Shown here: positions 37,072 through 45,708 of the stretch, piece by piece
Layout: every line of letters starts with the position of its first letter
Position numbering within the stretch: position 1 is the first letter of the stretch
Source: Desulfuromonadaceae bacterium
Lineage (GTDB): Bacteria; Desulfobacterota; Desulfuromonadia; Geobacterales; Pseudopelobacteraceae
Assembly: GCA_028681335.1 (NCBI GenBank)
Contig: JAQUIT010000013.1
Span: 62,001 to 126,000, forward strand
Length of the DNA stretch: 64,000 nt
Direction: 5' to 3'
Notes under the pieces: generated by a model
The model's database searches: none
Seen by the model: only the letters and a program-made list of their open reading frames with translations
Told to the model about the DNA's origin: nothing
Translations under genes and position numbers: made by a program

Positions 37072-38142
37072 ATGGACCGTATTACCGCACGCTTTCACGT
37101 CACCTGGCCCGGCTTTACGCTTGATCTGGACCTGGACCTCCCCGGTCGTGGCCTTACCGCCATCTTCGGCCACTCCGGCTCCGGCAAGACCACGCTGCTG
37201 CGCTGCATAGCCGGACTGGAACGGGCAGAGCAGGGCTATCTATCGTTCAACGGCGAAGTATGGCAGGACCAAAAAACCTTCCTGCCGACGTATAAACGCC
37301 CCCTGGGATATGTCTTTCAGGAAGCAAGCCTCTTCCCGCATCTCACTGTCCTCAGAAACCTGCGCTATGGTCTCACGAGATCAAAAGCAGAACAGAACAT
37401 CAGCCTCGATCACGCCATTGAACTGCTCGGCATCGGCGCCCTGCTTGAGCGCAAGCCGGAACGCCTCTCCGGCGGGGAACGGCAGCGGGTTGGCATTGCC
37501 CGTGCCCTGGCCGTGTCGCCGCGTATTCTGCTCATGGACGAGCCGCTGGCTGCCCTCGACCTGGCGCGCAAGCAGGAGGTACTCCCCTATCTGGAACGAC
37601 TGCGTGACGAACTGGAAATCCCGATACTCTATGTAACCCACTCACCGGATGAGGTTGGCCGCCTGGCGAATCATCTGGTGGCTCTGGCGGGAGGATCAGT
37701 TGTCGCCCAGGGGCTGCTGGCCGAAACCCTGTCGCGCATCGATCTCCCGATCCGCCTCGGTGAAGAGCGCGGTGTGGTACTGGAAGGGATCGTTTCAGAA
37801 CGTGATGAAGAGTGGCATCTCGAGCGGGTGGAGTTCCCCGGCGGTTTCCTCTGGATGCGTGATCGCAGCACCCCACTTGGACACACTGTCCGGGTGCGTA
37901 TCCCTTCGGGAGGCATAAGCCTGAGCCGCCTGCCGCAGCAGGACAGCAGTATCCTCAACACGCTGGCCGGTGTGGTGGAAGCGATCGGCGAAGACGACCA
38001 TCCGGCGCATTCTCTGGTACGGGTCAGAGTTGGAGAATCGGTGTTGCTCGCCCGCATCACCAAACGTTCGGCGGCGGCTCTGGAGCTGCGCCGGGGGCTG
38101 CCGGTCTGGGCACAGGTGAAGTCTGTGGCGGTTGCTCAATAA
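37072..38142 (+). CDS. modC: Molybdate ABC transporter ATPase ModC
   Basis: 356 residues: ABC domain with Walker A GHSGSGKTTL, signature LSGGERQRVG, Walker B LLMDEPLAALD and switch histidine (YVTHSPDEV), then a C-terminal TOBE/Mop domain from about residue 290 that can bind molybdate and feed back. It starts 3 bp after modB. Confidence 0.95.
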   Translation: MDRITARFHVTWPGFTLDLDLDLPGRGLTAIFGHSGSGKTTLLRCIAGLERAEQGYLSFNGEVWQDQKTFLPTYKRPLGYVFQEASLFPHLTVLRNLRYGLTRSKAEQNISLDHAIELLGIGALLERKPERLSGGERQRVGIARALAVSPRILLMDEPLAALDLARKQEVLPYLERLRDELEIPILYVTHSPDEVGRLANHLVALAGGSVVAQGLLAETLSRIDLPIRLGEERGVVLEGIVSERDEEWHLERVEFPGGFLWMRDRSTPLGHTVRVRIPSGGISLSRLPQQDSSILNTLAGVVEAIGEDDHPAHSLVRVRVGESVLLARITKRSAAALELRRGLPVWAQVKSVAVAQ

Positions 38143-38283
38143 CACCACGCGTGCCGACTTCCTCGACAGAGATGACCCTAAGACCACTTTCAGAACCGGT
38201 TGAGCCGGTAGTATTCTCATTCAATTTATGGCTATCCACTGTTTTTCCACAATAAGCACGATCTCCCCCGCACGGACCGCTTC

Positions 38284-38316
38284 TTATCAAATTGATATAC
38301 ACCTTGTCAAAACAAG
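38284..38316 (+). promoter_or_regulatory. Upstream activator site for Mo enzyme 1 promoter
   Basis: TTATCAAATTGATA (38284-38297) is a perfect palindrome, followed by CTTGTCAAAACAAG (38303-38316). It is the best copy of the shared two-part site and lies 67 bp before the -24 box. Confidence 0.78.
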
Positions 38317-38382
38317 AACCAACACAGCCACCCCCCTTTAACAACACCTATAATATCAGTCAGTTACACATTTATCACAAGA

Positions 38383-38398
38383 TGGCACATTCGTTGCT
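38383..38398 (+). promoter_or_regulatory. Sigma-54 promoter of Mo enzyme 1
   Basis: TGGCACATTCGTTGCT, perfect consensus, in a flank (GATGGCAC...TTGCTATTTTAT) shared with the OFA permease promoter. Confidence 0.9.
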
Positions 38399-38687
38399 AT
38401 TTTATAATAACAATAGCGAACAACATTGAACAAAAACCGCATCTGGAAACGATTTATCAAATATCTATACGACAGTATGAGTCGCATCGATACCGACTGA
38501 GCAATGCATGTAACAGCTTGCTCTCATTATTCGTTCCGCTATGTAAAGTTTAAGATTTTCTTCACAGAAGAACATTGTGGCTGGGCAGAGCGGGTTCGTG
38601 TGTTTTTAACCATAACAGGAGGTGCACCGGAAAAGAAAATGTATTGGATGTAGCTGTAGCATTCCACTAAAGCGAAAGGGAGAAACA

Positions 38688-40958
38688 ATGAAAAAAGAAT
38701 GGAAAGTACAAAACGATGATGGATCCATTACCGTTAGAACGTGCGGCTGGTCACCTCCAGGTGATCATCCAGTCGGTTGCGGCATGAAACTGCATGTTAA
38801 AGATGGTCGTCTACTAAAGGTAGAGGGCGATCCGGAGCATCCTATCACCAATGGTCGTCTCTGTATCAGATGTTTGACATTGCCTGAGTATGTTCATCAC
38901 CCTTCCCGTATTACGCACCCTATGAAAAGGGACAAAGCCAATCGCGGCAAGGAAGCCTGGACAAAAATTTCCTGGGATGAGGCGTGGGATATTATTGTTC
39001 CAAAGATCAAGCAGCTGAAGGCTGATCATGGCGCAGAGTCCATCGTCGTCTTTGGTGGAACAGGCCGTGAAGCTTGTTTGTACTACTATCCACTCGGCTT
39101 TGCTTCAATCGGCACTCCGAACGTATGTTATCCGCTGAGCGGCTGGTCATGCTACGGTCCGCGTTGCGCCATTACCGATTACATCCTCGGTGCCGGATAT
39201 CCGGAAATCGACTTTGCCGGTTACTATCCGGACCGTTTTGATCATCCCGGGTACGAACTGCCAAAATACATCATGGAATGGGGCAAAAACCCACTGATGT
39301 CCAACCCGGACGGTTTCTTTGGTCATGCTCTCATCGACATGATGAAACGCGGCACAAAGATGATCATGATCGACCCACGTATGACATGGCTCGGTTCCAG
39401 GTCTGAACACGTATGCCAGCTGCGTCCTGGTTCGGACACCGCTCTGGCACTGGCCTTCCTGAACGTTATCATCAATGAAGATCTCTATGATCATGATTTT
39501 GTTGATAACTGGTGCTACGGCTTTGACGAGCTCAAAGAGCGCGTCCAGGAATACTCACCTGAGAAAGTTGCTGAAATCACCTGGGTGCCTAAAGAGAAGA
39601 TCATTGAAGTTGCACGTACATTCGCTACAAACAAGCCTTCCGCTATTCAGTGGGGCCTGGCAGTAGACGAAAACCCGAACGGCGTTCAGCTTGGCCACGC
39701 TATCCTGTCTCTGGCAGCGATAACCGGTAACATTGACATTCCGGGTGGTATCACCATTGGACCACCGGCAGCTCTGCTCGGCAAGTGGCGTGTAGAAACA
39801 CGGCGTAATCTTTCTGAAGAGCTGTGGGACAAACGTATCGGTGCAAAAGAATGGCCTGCACTCAGCACCGCGCTGGCCACAACACATCCGGACGAAACTC
39901 TGGATACACTGGAAACAGGCAAGCCTTACAAGTTGAGAATGGGTTGGTTCAACAGTAGTAACTTCCTTACCCCAACATGTTCCGCTGCTCCTGACAGATG
40001 GTACAAAGCACTCAAGAACCTTGAGTTCAACGTCGTTCAGGACCTGTTCATGACTCCAACAGCCATGGCACTGTGCGATATCTTCCTGCCGCTGCCGACA
40101 TTTGCAGAGCATGATGGTGTTGTCATTACCCACTTCGGCCGTAATGCAGTGTTCCTTGGTGCAATCAACGAAGCCTTCCGCGTTGGCGATACCAAGTCTG
40201 ACATCGAAGTGTGTATTGAACTCGGCAAGAAGCTGCATCCTGACATGTGGCCTTTTGATGATGTGCCTGACTTCTTCACCAAGCAGCTTAAGCCTGAGTT
40301 GGGCGTCGACTTTGACGGCCTGCGGGAGCTTGGTGTATGGCAGCCGCAATACCAGTATCGCAAGTTTGAAACAGGCGGTCTCCGTACAGACGGCGAGCCT
40401 GGCTTCAATACGGTAACAGGCCTTGTTGAGCTTACCTCAACTCTGTTTGAAGCATGGGGCGACGATGCCCTTCCCTACTTCAAAGAGCCGCCATACAGCC
40501 CGTACAGCACACCAGAGCTCTGGAAAGAGTATCCGCTCGTACTGACAACCGGAGCAAGAAAGTTCACCTCTTTCCACTCCGAGCACAGACACATCGGTAC
40601 TTTGCGCGATATCGATCCGGATCCGATTGTAGAAATCAATCCGGAAACAGCCAAGAGCCTCGGTATTATCAATGGCGACAACGTCATGATCGAGAACATG
40701 TTCGGTGCGTGCAAGATGAAAGCACAACTGACACCGACCATTCATGCGAAGGTCGTTCATTGTACACACGGCTGGTGGTTCCCTGAGAAACCTGCTGAAG
40801 AGCCGAGCCTCTACGGTGTTTGGGAAGCCAACTGCAACACCCTGGTTCCTCACAAACACATCGGTAAACTGGGCTTTGGTGCTCCACACAAGCAGATGAT
40901 CTGCAAGATTTACCGTGTTGATCCAGGTCATACCTTCACGCTGTCAAGTCTGAGCTGA
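38688..40958 (+). CDS. Molybdopterin oxidoreductase, acetylene-hydratase/catechol-dehydroxylase-like (Mo enzyme 1, large subunit)
   Basis: A 756-residue bis-MGD enzyme of the DMSO-reductase superfamily without Tat signal, so cytoplasmic. The N-terminal cysteines are oddly spaced: C19, C31, C59 and C62 rather than CX2CX3C. Cys155 in GWSCYGP aligns with the metal-ligand Cys of acetylene hydratase. VDNWCYGFDELKERVQEY, ITGNIDIPGG, FMTPTAMALCDIFLP and the late C-terminal cofactor domain (HSEHRHIGTLRD, CTHGWWFPE) resemble acetylene hydratase and gut catechol dehydroxylases. Substrate unknown. ATG at 38688 behind AAGGGAG; an in-frame GTG at 38622 is disfavoured. The small subunit follows. Confidence 0.85.
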   Translation: MKKEWKVQNDDGSITVRTCGWSPPGDHPVGCGMKLHVKDGRLLKVEGDPEHPITNGRLCIRCLTLPEYVHHPSRITHPMKRDKANRGKEAWTKISWDEAWDIIVPKIKQLKADHGAESIVVFGGTGREACLYYYPLGFASIGTPNVCYPLSGWSCYGPRCAITDYILGAGYPEIDFAGYYPDRFDHPGYELPKYIMEWGKNPLMSNPDGFFGHALIDMMKRGTKMIMIDPRMTWLGSRSEHVCQLRPGSDTALALAFLNVIINEDLYDHDFVDNWCYGFDELKERVQEYSPEKVAEITWVPKEKIIEVARTFATNKPSAIQWGLAVDENPNGVQLGHAILSLAAITGNIDIPGGITIGPPAALLGKWRVETRRNLSEELWDKRIGAKEWPALSTALATTHPDETLDTLETGKPYKLRMGWFNSSNFLTPTCSAAPDRWYKALKNLEFNVVQDLFMTPTAMALCDIFLPLPTFAEHDGVVITHFGRNAVFLGAINEAFRVGDTKSDIEVCIELGKKLHPDMWPFDDVPDFFTKQLKPELGVDFDGLRELGVWQPQYQYRKFETGGLRTDGEPGFNTVTGLVELTSTLFEAWGDDALPYFKEPPYSPYSTPELWKEYPLVLTTGARKFTSFHSEHRHIGTLRDIDPDPIVEINPETAKSLGIINGDNVMIENMFGACKMKAQLTPTIHAKVVHCTHGWWFPEKPAEEPSLYGVWEANCNTLVPHKHIGKLGFGAPHKQMICKIYRVDPGHTFTLSSLS

Positions 40959-40968
40959 TTGGCAACAT

Positions 40969-40992
40969 CCCCCCCCGGTGCTGCCGGGGGGG
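40969..40992 (+). terminator. GC-rich hairpin between Mo enzyme 1 subunit genes
   Basis: CCCCCCCCGG and CCGGGGGGG pair around TGCTG, 10 nt after the large-subunit stop. Without a T tract it is more likely an mRNA-stabilising or attenuating element than a full terminator. Confidence 0.55.
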
Positions 40993-41030
40993 TAACCTAA
41001 CGTAAATAATTGAGACTGGAGGCAAAATAT

Positions 41031-41366
41031 ATGTCACGTAATGGTTTGCTGATAGATTATGAATACTGCACAGGCTGCCATAGCTGTGAAGTTTCCTGCA
41101 AGAACGAGCACAATATCCCACGCGGTCAGTGGGGCATCAAAATGACGGAAGTTGGTCCTTTCCAGATCAGCGCTGACAAGTGGGAATGGAATTATGTTCC
41201 TGTCCCGACACAGATCTGCAATCTGTGCGAGCACAGAACCAGCAAAGGCGAAACTCCTTCCTGCGTTCTTCACTGCCTCGGCGCCTGCATGGAATTTGGA
41301 ACTCTTGAAGAACTTGCAAAGAAGATGGAAGGAAAAGGCAAGAAAGTCGCTTTGTTTGCACCGTGA
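41031..41366 (+). CDS. Small Fe-S subunit of Mo enzyme 1
   Basis: 111 residues with nine cysteines: C13, C16, C19, C23 in YCTGCHSCEVSC, and C63, C66, C78, C82, C86 in CNLCEHRTSKGETPSC then VLHCLGAC. That suits two [4Fe-4S] clusters, about half the size of a DmsB/NrfC subunit. No signal peptide. It would pass electrons between a cytoplasmic donor and the large subunit. CTGGAGG precedes the ATG. Confidence 0.85.
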   Translation: MSRNGLLIDYEYCTGCHSCEVSCKNEHNIPRGQWGIKMTEVGPFQISADKWEWNYVPVPTQICNLCEHRTSKGETPSCVLHCLGACMEFGTLEELAKKMEGKGKKVALFAP

Positions 41367-41437
41367 TTACCTGGCTGTTCAGTAACTGATAGCATTGCCA
41401 CTTAAACAGTAGTGGTTTCTTTAGCAACAACAAAAAG

Positions 41438-41456
41438 CCCCCGGCCCTGCCGGGGG
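41438..41456 (+). terminator. GC-rich hairpin after the Mo enzyme 1 small subunit gene
   Basis: CCCCCGG pairs with CCGGGGG around CCCTG, followed by ATGCTTACTAAACACAAAGGAG; the downstream words match those after the hairpin at 32961. Confidence 0.5.
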
Positions 41457-41486
41457 ATGCTTACTAAACACAAAGGAGAAAAAGCC

Positions 41487-41690
41487 ATGGCTGACGACAA
41501 AACAACACCGGTACCACCGCGCAAGAAAATCGAAAAACCTCTTAACCCACTTGCAGCAAAGCCTGGGCAGAAATATGACTCACCTACCTTCGTACCGACG
41601 AAAGAGTATGATGGCGGCACGTTTGCAGGCGGGGACAAGACCGCAGGTGCTGTAGATGTAGTTGCAGAAGCAGCAAAGAAAAAGCAATAA
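41487..41690 (+). CDS. 67-residue Pro/Lys-rich protein of unknown function
   Basis: Very hydrophilic and probably disordered: MADDKTTPVPPRKKIEKPLN at the N terminus, PTFVPTKEYDGGTFAGGDK in the middle, ending AAKKKQ. Excellent ribosome site (AAAGGAG). Third gene of the Mo enzyme 1 operon; perhaps a dedicated assembly factor or third subunit, but nothing in the sequence says which. Confidence 0.65.
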   Translation: MADDKTTPVPPRKKIEKPLNPLAAKPGQKYDSPTFVPTKEYDGGTFAGGDKTAGAVDVVAEAAKKKQ

Positions 41691-41745
41691 GTCGCTTGAT
41701 CTGCGTCAATCTGGTCTGGTTGTTTTGTAAAGAAACCAGGCTCAT

Positions 41746-41861
41746 TGAATGCAGCCTGTTATTCTGTTGATTCTGATTTTCCTTAGCATGCCTCTCATCA
41801 CTCTTACAATAGGAAGAAGGCCAGATAGGAATCAGGATTAACAGAGGTAGGCTGCATTCAT
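41746..41861 (+). repeat. Long imperfect inverted repeat before the MoaE-like gene
   Basis: TGAATGCAGCCT (41746-41757) and the following ~25 bases are repeated inverted at 41827-41861 (ending AGGCTGCATTCA), giving a stem of roughly 35 bp with mismatches and a ~45-nt loop. TTTTTT follows, so it could terminate the Mo enzyme 1 operon. It also resembles a MITE remnant. Confidence 0.6.
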
Positions 41862-41916
41862 TTTTTATGCTTAAATACAATCAGGCTCTTTATTTTATAA
41901 CTGTGAGGTATTTCAG

Positions 41917-42264
41917 ATGATCAGCGCATGGCTTAAAGAGGTGAAGGAAAACGCAGCCCCGGAAGAGCTGGGAATGATCTTAATGCACAACGGCGTTGTT
42001 CGTGGGACATCAAAATATGGGGCAGCGGTTCAGGGCATGAAGCTTTCCTACGACGAAGGCAAACTGGTCGCACTCCTGAACAAGTATAAAGAGCACGACG
42101 GCATCGTAGAGATAAAAGCATGGATCAACAGCGGAGAATTGAATGTTGGCGACGACATAATGTATCTCATGGTGGCGGGAAGATTCCGCACCGACGTCTT
42201 TCCGATCTTTGAAGCCGTACTTTCCGCCATCAAAAAGGAAGTTGTAAATGAGATGGAAGATTAG
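41917..42264 (+). CDS. moaE: MoaE-like molybdopterin synthase large-subunit protein
   Basis: 115 residues resembling MoaE: LMHNGVVRGTS, a KLSYDEGKLVALL helix, IVEIKAWINSGELNVGDDIMYLMVAGRFR and DVFPIFEAVLSAIKKEVV. MoaE converts cyclic pyranopterin monophosphate to molybdopterin with sulfur from MoaD. It is shorter than usual and lacks the C-terminal PIWKKE region; no MoaD is in the window. Possibly a divergent branch. No strong ribosome site (GTGAGG, 9 nt upstream). Confidence 0.72.
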   Translation: MISAWLKEVKENAAPEELGMILMHNGVVRGTSKYGAAVQGMKLSYDEGKLVALLNKYKEHDGIVEIKAWINSGELNVGDDIMYLMVAGRFRTDVFPIFEAVLSAIKKEVVNEMED

Positions 42265-42279
42265 GTTGCTGTGAAGCGA

Positions 42280-43116
42280 TCAGCTGGGGGGTGCCGGCAT
42301 ACCGGCTGGCACCGGAGCTGAGGCTTCGAGTCCCAGCGATTCAAGAACACGTATGGTTCTCTTTGGCAAAAGCACGCTGGAGTCATACTTTTCTGCCAGT
42401 TGCATGACTTTAACCACGGAGATGAACCCGGCCAGATCGACCGGCACATCGACATCAGGTACTATTTCAAGCATACCAAACGGAATACACTGCTCCTGCG
42501 CCTTGTAAGTGACCATATCAAGTGCCGTTACTCCATCCTGATTGTAGAATACGCCGTTGAAATCGAATGGTGTCGTACAGGTGTATCCCAGTATATTAAA
42601 ACCACATTCCTGATCGGCAGACACAACCATTGCAGCTCCGACAGGCGGTTCGCCGTTACCGGCCAGAGAACCATTTTCGGAAGACGCCAACTTTTCAAGC
42701 GTCCTCACGGCTCTCCGGATAGTTTCCTGCTGCAGGGAAGGAATGTCTCCACCGAGAATCAGAACAGTATCGGCAAGCCTTGAAGGCGCGCCATTTTGCA
42801 AAATATGGTCAACGGCATATTGCATGCCTTTATCGAACGTGCCGCCATTGTCCGGGAAGACCTCTTTAATTGCATGTGAGTCAGCAGCTGCTTCCAGAAT
42901 TGTTTTCAGGTACGAACGGTCTCCGTCCTTGTTATAACATAGGTAAACATCACAACAATTCGATGATACGCAACAATCAATCACGTCCAGGAGACTGGCT
43001 ATATAAAACTCCTTTGCTTCATCCGGAGTGAGAATACCACCACGGTCTGTCGTCAGCCTGGTTTTTGAATCACCGGCCTTAGGCACCTTGGTGAACACAA
43101 CGATTGCGTTTTTCAT
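42280..43116 (-). CDS. DUF2064 / TIGR04282 family glycosyltransferase-like protein, copy 2
   Basis: 278 residues, a clear paralogue of 3279-4109: AIVVFTKVPKAGDSKTRL, VYLCYNKDGDRSYL, LILGGDIPSLQ, GYTCTTPFDFNGVFYNQDG, VPDVDVPVDLA. Both copies share an unusual conserved FYNQDG(I/V)TALDM block. ATG at 43116 behind GGTGGAGG. It converges on the MoaE-like gene. Either arsenosugar-type glycosyl transfer or a CofC/MobA-like nucleotidyl transfer could be its job. Confidence 0.75.
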   Translation of the reverse strand: MKNAIVVFTKVPKAGDSKTRLTTDRGGILTPDEAKEFYIASLLDVIDCCVSSNCCDVYLCYNKDGDRSYLKTILEAAADSHAIKEVFPDNGGTFDKGMQYAVDHILQNGAPSRLADTVLILGGDIPSLQQETIRRAVRTLEKLASSENGSLAGNGEPPVGAAMVVSADQECGFNILGYTCTTPFDFNGVFYNQDGVTALDMVTYKAQEQCIPFGMLEIVPDVDVPVDLAGFISVVKVMQLAEKYDSSVLLPKRTIRVLESLGLEASAPVPAGMPAPPS

Positions 43117-43224
43117 TTTCGACCTCCACCAATTTTTAATCGTATAAACATTGATATATTTTTTAGACACGCATCAACAGGACTCCTCCACATTGACGCG
43201 TACGACCAAAAGAAGGAACAACTA

Positions 43225-43503
43225 ATGTGCTGGTCATGCAACCCGTATTGCGGTGGCTGTAAACCACCGAAGCCAAGACCGATTAAATGTCCTGCCTGCA
43301 ATAGCTATACTTTCCCGGAGCTGCTCATTTGCAAGAAGTGCGGCACGGTATTGCCGGAATTAAAAAAACCGGAAGCGGCCATGTGCCTCTATATCGGGGA
43401 AATCTGCGCTACCCCTTGCAACAGGCGTAAAAAAGCATCCGCCGATGGCCTGGTAAACGTCTGCAAATGGCATTCAGCACCTGATAGCGACGAAGAGCTC
43501 TAG
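43225..43503 (+). CDS. Cysteine-rich zinc-ribbon-like protein
   Basis: 92 residues with thirteen cysteines: CWSCNPYCGGC at the N terminus, CPAC and CKKC pairs forming a zinc ribbon, then EICATPCNRRKK and VCKWH. The first cluster differs from ordinary zinc ribbons and may hold Fe-S or a second metal. AAGGA lies ~12 nt before the ATG. Divergent from the DUF2064 gene; function unknown. Confidence 0.7.
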   Translation: MCWSCNPYCGGCKPPKPRPIKCPACNSYTFPELLICKKCGTVLPELKKPEAAMCLYIGEICATPCNRRKKASADGLVNVCKWHSAPDSDEEL

Positions 43504-43527
43504 AGCATCACAGCCACGCAGCCAGAA

Positions 43528-44100
43528 TCAGGTAGCGCTCATTTTGAGGAAATTTGCGAGGATACCCATCCCGCCTTCGGTAAGAATCGATTCCGGGTGA
43601 AACTGCACCCCCCAGAGTGGCAGTTCCCTGTGGCGAATCCCCATAATTTCGTTATTCTCCACCCAGGCGGTGACCTCCAGACAGTCCGGCAACGTGTCCC
43701 GCTCCAGAACAAGAGAGTGGTAGCGGGTGGCTACAAACGGCTCGGGCAGTCCTTCGAAAAGCCCCTCTCCCGTGTGGTGGATGGGAGAGGTTTTGCCGTG
43801 CATCAGCGAAATACTACGGACAATGCTCCCACCATAGGCCGCGCCAATGGCCTGATGACCGAGACAGACACCCAGGATAGGTATTTTACCGGCAAAGCGC
43901 CTGATTGCGGCCACCGAGACACCGGCCGCCTCCGGCGAACAGGGGCCGGGAGATATCACCAGCCGCCTGGGCCGTAGTGCGTCTATTTCATCCAGTGTAA
44001 TCCGGTCGTTACGGAACACCCGCACATCTTCGCCCAGTTGGCCGAAATACTGGACAATATTGTAGGTGAAAGAGTCGTAGTTATCGATCATCAGCAACAT
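43528..44100 (-). CDS. trpG: Anthranilate synthase glutamine amidotransferase TrpG
   Basis: 190-residue class-I amidotransferase: [12 protein letters not shown], catalytic Cys in [10 protein letters not shown], and the His-Glu pair in FHPESILT. It supplies ammonia from glutamine to TrpE; it may also serve p-aminobenzoate synthesis. Its ATG directly abuts the trpE stop. No further trp genes are in view. Confidence 0.95.
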   Translation of the reverse strand: MLLMIDNYDSFTYNIVQYFGQLGEDVRVFRNDRITLDEIDALRPRRLVISPGPCSPEAAGVSVAAIRRFAGKIPILGVCLGHQAIGAAYGGSIVRSISLMHGKTSPIHHTGEGLFEGLPEPFVATRYHSLVLERDTLPDCLEVTAWVENNEIMGIRHRELPLWGVQFHPESILTEGGMGILANFLKMSAT

Positions 44101-45576
44101 TTACTCCACCCCTCCTTCAGCCATCTCAATCGCCAGGCGCACAGCTTTGGACTTGTTGATTGATTCCTGCCATTCAGCAGTCGGGTCAGAATCAGCGACG
44201 ACCCCACCGCCGGATTGCAGGTGGACCTTGCCGTCCTTGATCACCATGGTGCGAATGGTGATGCACAGATCCATGTTGCCGGAGAAAGAGAAATAACCGA
44301 CCGCTCCGCCGTAAACCTCACGCCGCATCGGCTCAAGTTCATCGATAATCTGCATGGCCCTTATCTTGGGGGCACCGGACAGGGTTCCGGCTGGAAAGGT
44401 CGCCCGTACCAGGTCGAAAGCATCGCAATCGGCTCTCAGCTTTCCCTGGACGTTGGAGACAATATGCATGACATGAGAGTAGCGTTCAATAACCATCAAT
44501 TCCGTAACAGCCACCGAGCCGGTGGTACAGACGCGCCCCAGATCGTTCCTTCCCAGATCGACAAGCATCACATGCTCTGCCAGCTCCTTGGGATCTGTCA
44601 ACAACTCCTCGGCAAGCCGCCTGTCCTCTTCCGCAGTTGCGCCCCGATGGCGGGTGCCGGCAATCGGGCGCAATTCCACGCGATCACCCTCCTTCCGGAC
44701 CATGACCTCCGGTGATGCTCCGACAATAACCGTGTCGTCCAGACGCAGGAAAAACATGTAGGGTGACGGATTGAGCGTACGCAGGACACGATAAACCGTG
44801 AACGGATCGACGGAAATATCTCCGCTGAAACGCTGTGACACAACGACCTGAATGATATCGCCGGCCCGGATATAATCCTTCGATTTTTCAACCATGGCCT
44901 CAAATGACTCGCGGCTCATGTTGGAACAGATCTCGCTTCGCAGCAATGTTGGCGGGATGGTGCTATCAGGTATCGCCATATGCAGGCGCTTTATGATGGC
45001 TTCAATATTCTGCGTTGCTTTCAGGTAGGCATCTTCCGGCGACAGGTTGCCATCAAGGTGCGCATTGGAGACGACCTTGATCTTCTGATGCATGGTATCA
45101 AAGATTACGAGCGTATCCGTAATAATGAAGTAGGCGTCGTAGGCGTCTATCAGGGCCGGTTTTCCTGTCGGCAGATGTTCAAAATGACGGACCATATCAT
45201 AGCCCATATAACCAACTGCACCGCCGAAGAAACGAGGCAACCCGGCCACTTCCACAGGGGTAAAACGCGAAAGCAGGTCACGAATTGAGCCCAGTGGGTC
45301 TTCTGATACTATGGTTGTTGTTGCCCCGTTTTCAACGATCTCGACCGTTGTCCCCTTGGAGCGGATGATCATGGAGGGGCTGGACCCCAGAAAACTGTAG
45401 CGCCCCCATTTTTCACCACCTTCGATACTTTCAAGCAGAAAGGAAAACTTGCCGTCATCCAGTTTTTTAAAGGCACTTACCGGCGTATCCATATCAGCCA
45501 TGATTTCTCGGTAGACCGGAATCAGATTGCCATGGCGGGCCAGTTCGAGGAAGGTTGTGTAATCGGGATAAAACAT
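44101..45576 (-). CDS. trpE: Anthranilate synthase component I TrpE
   Basis: 491 residues with chorismate-binding motifs PIAGTRHRGATAEED, DLGRNDLGRVC, GTLSGAPKIRAM and GGAVGYFSFSGNMD; LLES near residue 50 is the tryptophan feedback element. It converts chorismate to anthranilate with TrpG. A housekeeping gene pair placed between Moco genes. Confidence 0.95.
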   Translation of the reverse strand: MFYPDYTTFLELARHGNLIPVYREIMADMDTPVSAFKKLDDGKFSFLLESIEGGEKWGRYSFLGSSPSMIIRSKGTTVEIVENGATTTIVSEDPLGSIRDLLSRFTPVEVAGLPRFFGGAVGYMGYDMVRHFEHLPTGKPALIDAYDAYFIITDTLVIFDTMHQKIKVVSNAHLDGNLSPEDAYLKATQNIEAIIKRLHMAIPDSTIPPTLLRSEICSNMSRESFEAMVEKSKDYIRAGDIIQVVVSQRFSGDISVDPFTVYRVLRTLNPSPYMFFLRLDDTVIVGASPEVMVRKEGDRVELRPIAGTRHRGATAEEDRRLAEELLTDPKELAEHVMLVDLGRNDLGRVCTTGSVAVTELMVIERYSHVMHIVSNVQGKLRADCDAFDLVRATFPAGTLSGAPKIRAMQIIDELEPMRREVYGGAVGYFSFSGNMDLCITIRTMVIKDGKVHLQSGGGVVADSDPTAEWQESINKSKAVRLAIEMAEGGVE

Positions 45577-45602
45577 ACTGGCTCCAACAGTTTAATATAA
45601 GG

Positions 45603-45681
45603 AGGCTCTTGCAAAAGTATTAGACTTGACTCCCCCGCCAGGGGGGAGGGAACTTTTTGTGACTTCTGCAAGAGTCTCATG
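45603..45681. repeat. Palindromic repeat upstream of trpE
   Basis: Outer arms GGCTCTTGCAAAAGT and ACTTCTGCAAGAGTC enclose CTCCCCCGCCAGGGGGGAG-type GC palindrome. Similar nested structure to 50265-50388. Likely a REP/MITE-like element and possible terminator for moaCB. Confidence 0.5.
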
Positions 45682-45708
45682 AGTATAATTTAAAAACAGT
45701 TCTCCGGA

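Larger units (their letters stand above)
38143..38687. other. Regulatory and leader region before Mo enzyme 1
   Basis: 545 bases without a conventional gene: end of modC, activator site, sigma-54 promoter and a ~275-nt leader. The leader shares its 3' part with 31417-31585, including CCATAACAGGAGGTGC and a four-codon frame (ATG at 38639 to TAG at 38653; matching frame at 31541-31555). Confidence 0.6.

Noticed and set aside
38622..38687. In-frame GTG that would add a Cys-rich 22-residue start to Mo enzyme 1
   Set aside because: The AGGAG is directly against the GTG, whereas the ATG at 38688 has AAGGGAG at normal spacing; similarity to 31525-31590 is explained by leader duplication.
38688..40958. 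Naming Mo enzyme 1 acetylene hydratase or pyrogallol transhydroxylase
   Set aside because: The cysteine pattern, separate Fe-S subunit and transporter context differ from acetylene hydratase, and the sequence lacks the transhydroxylase signature; only family-level assignment is safe.
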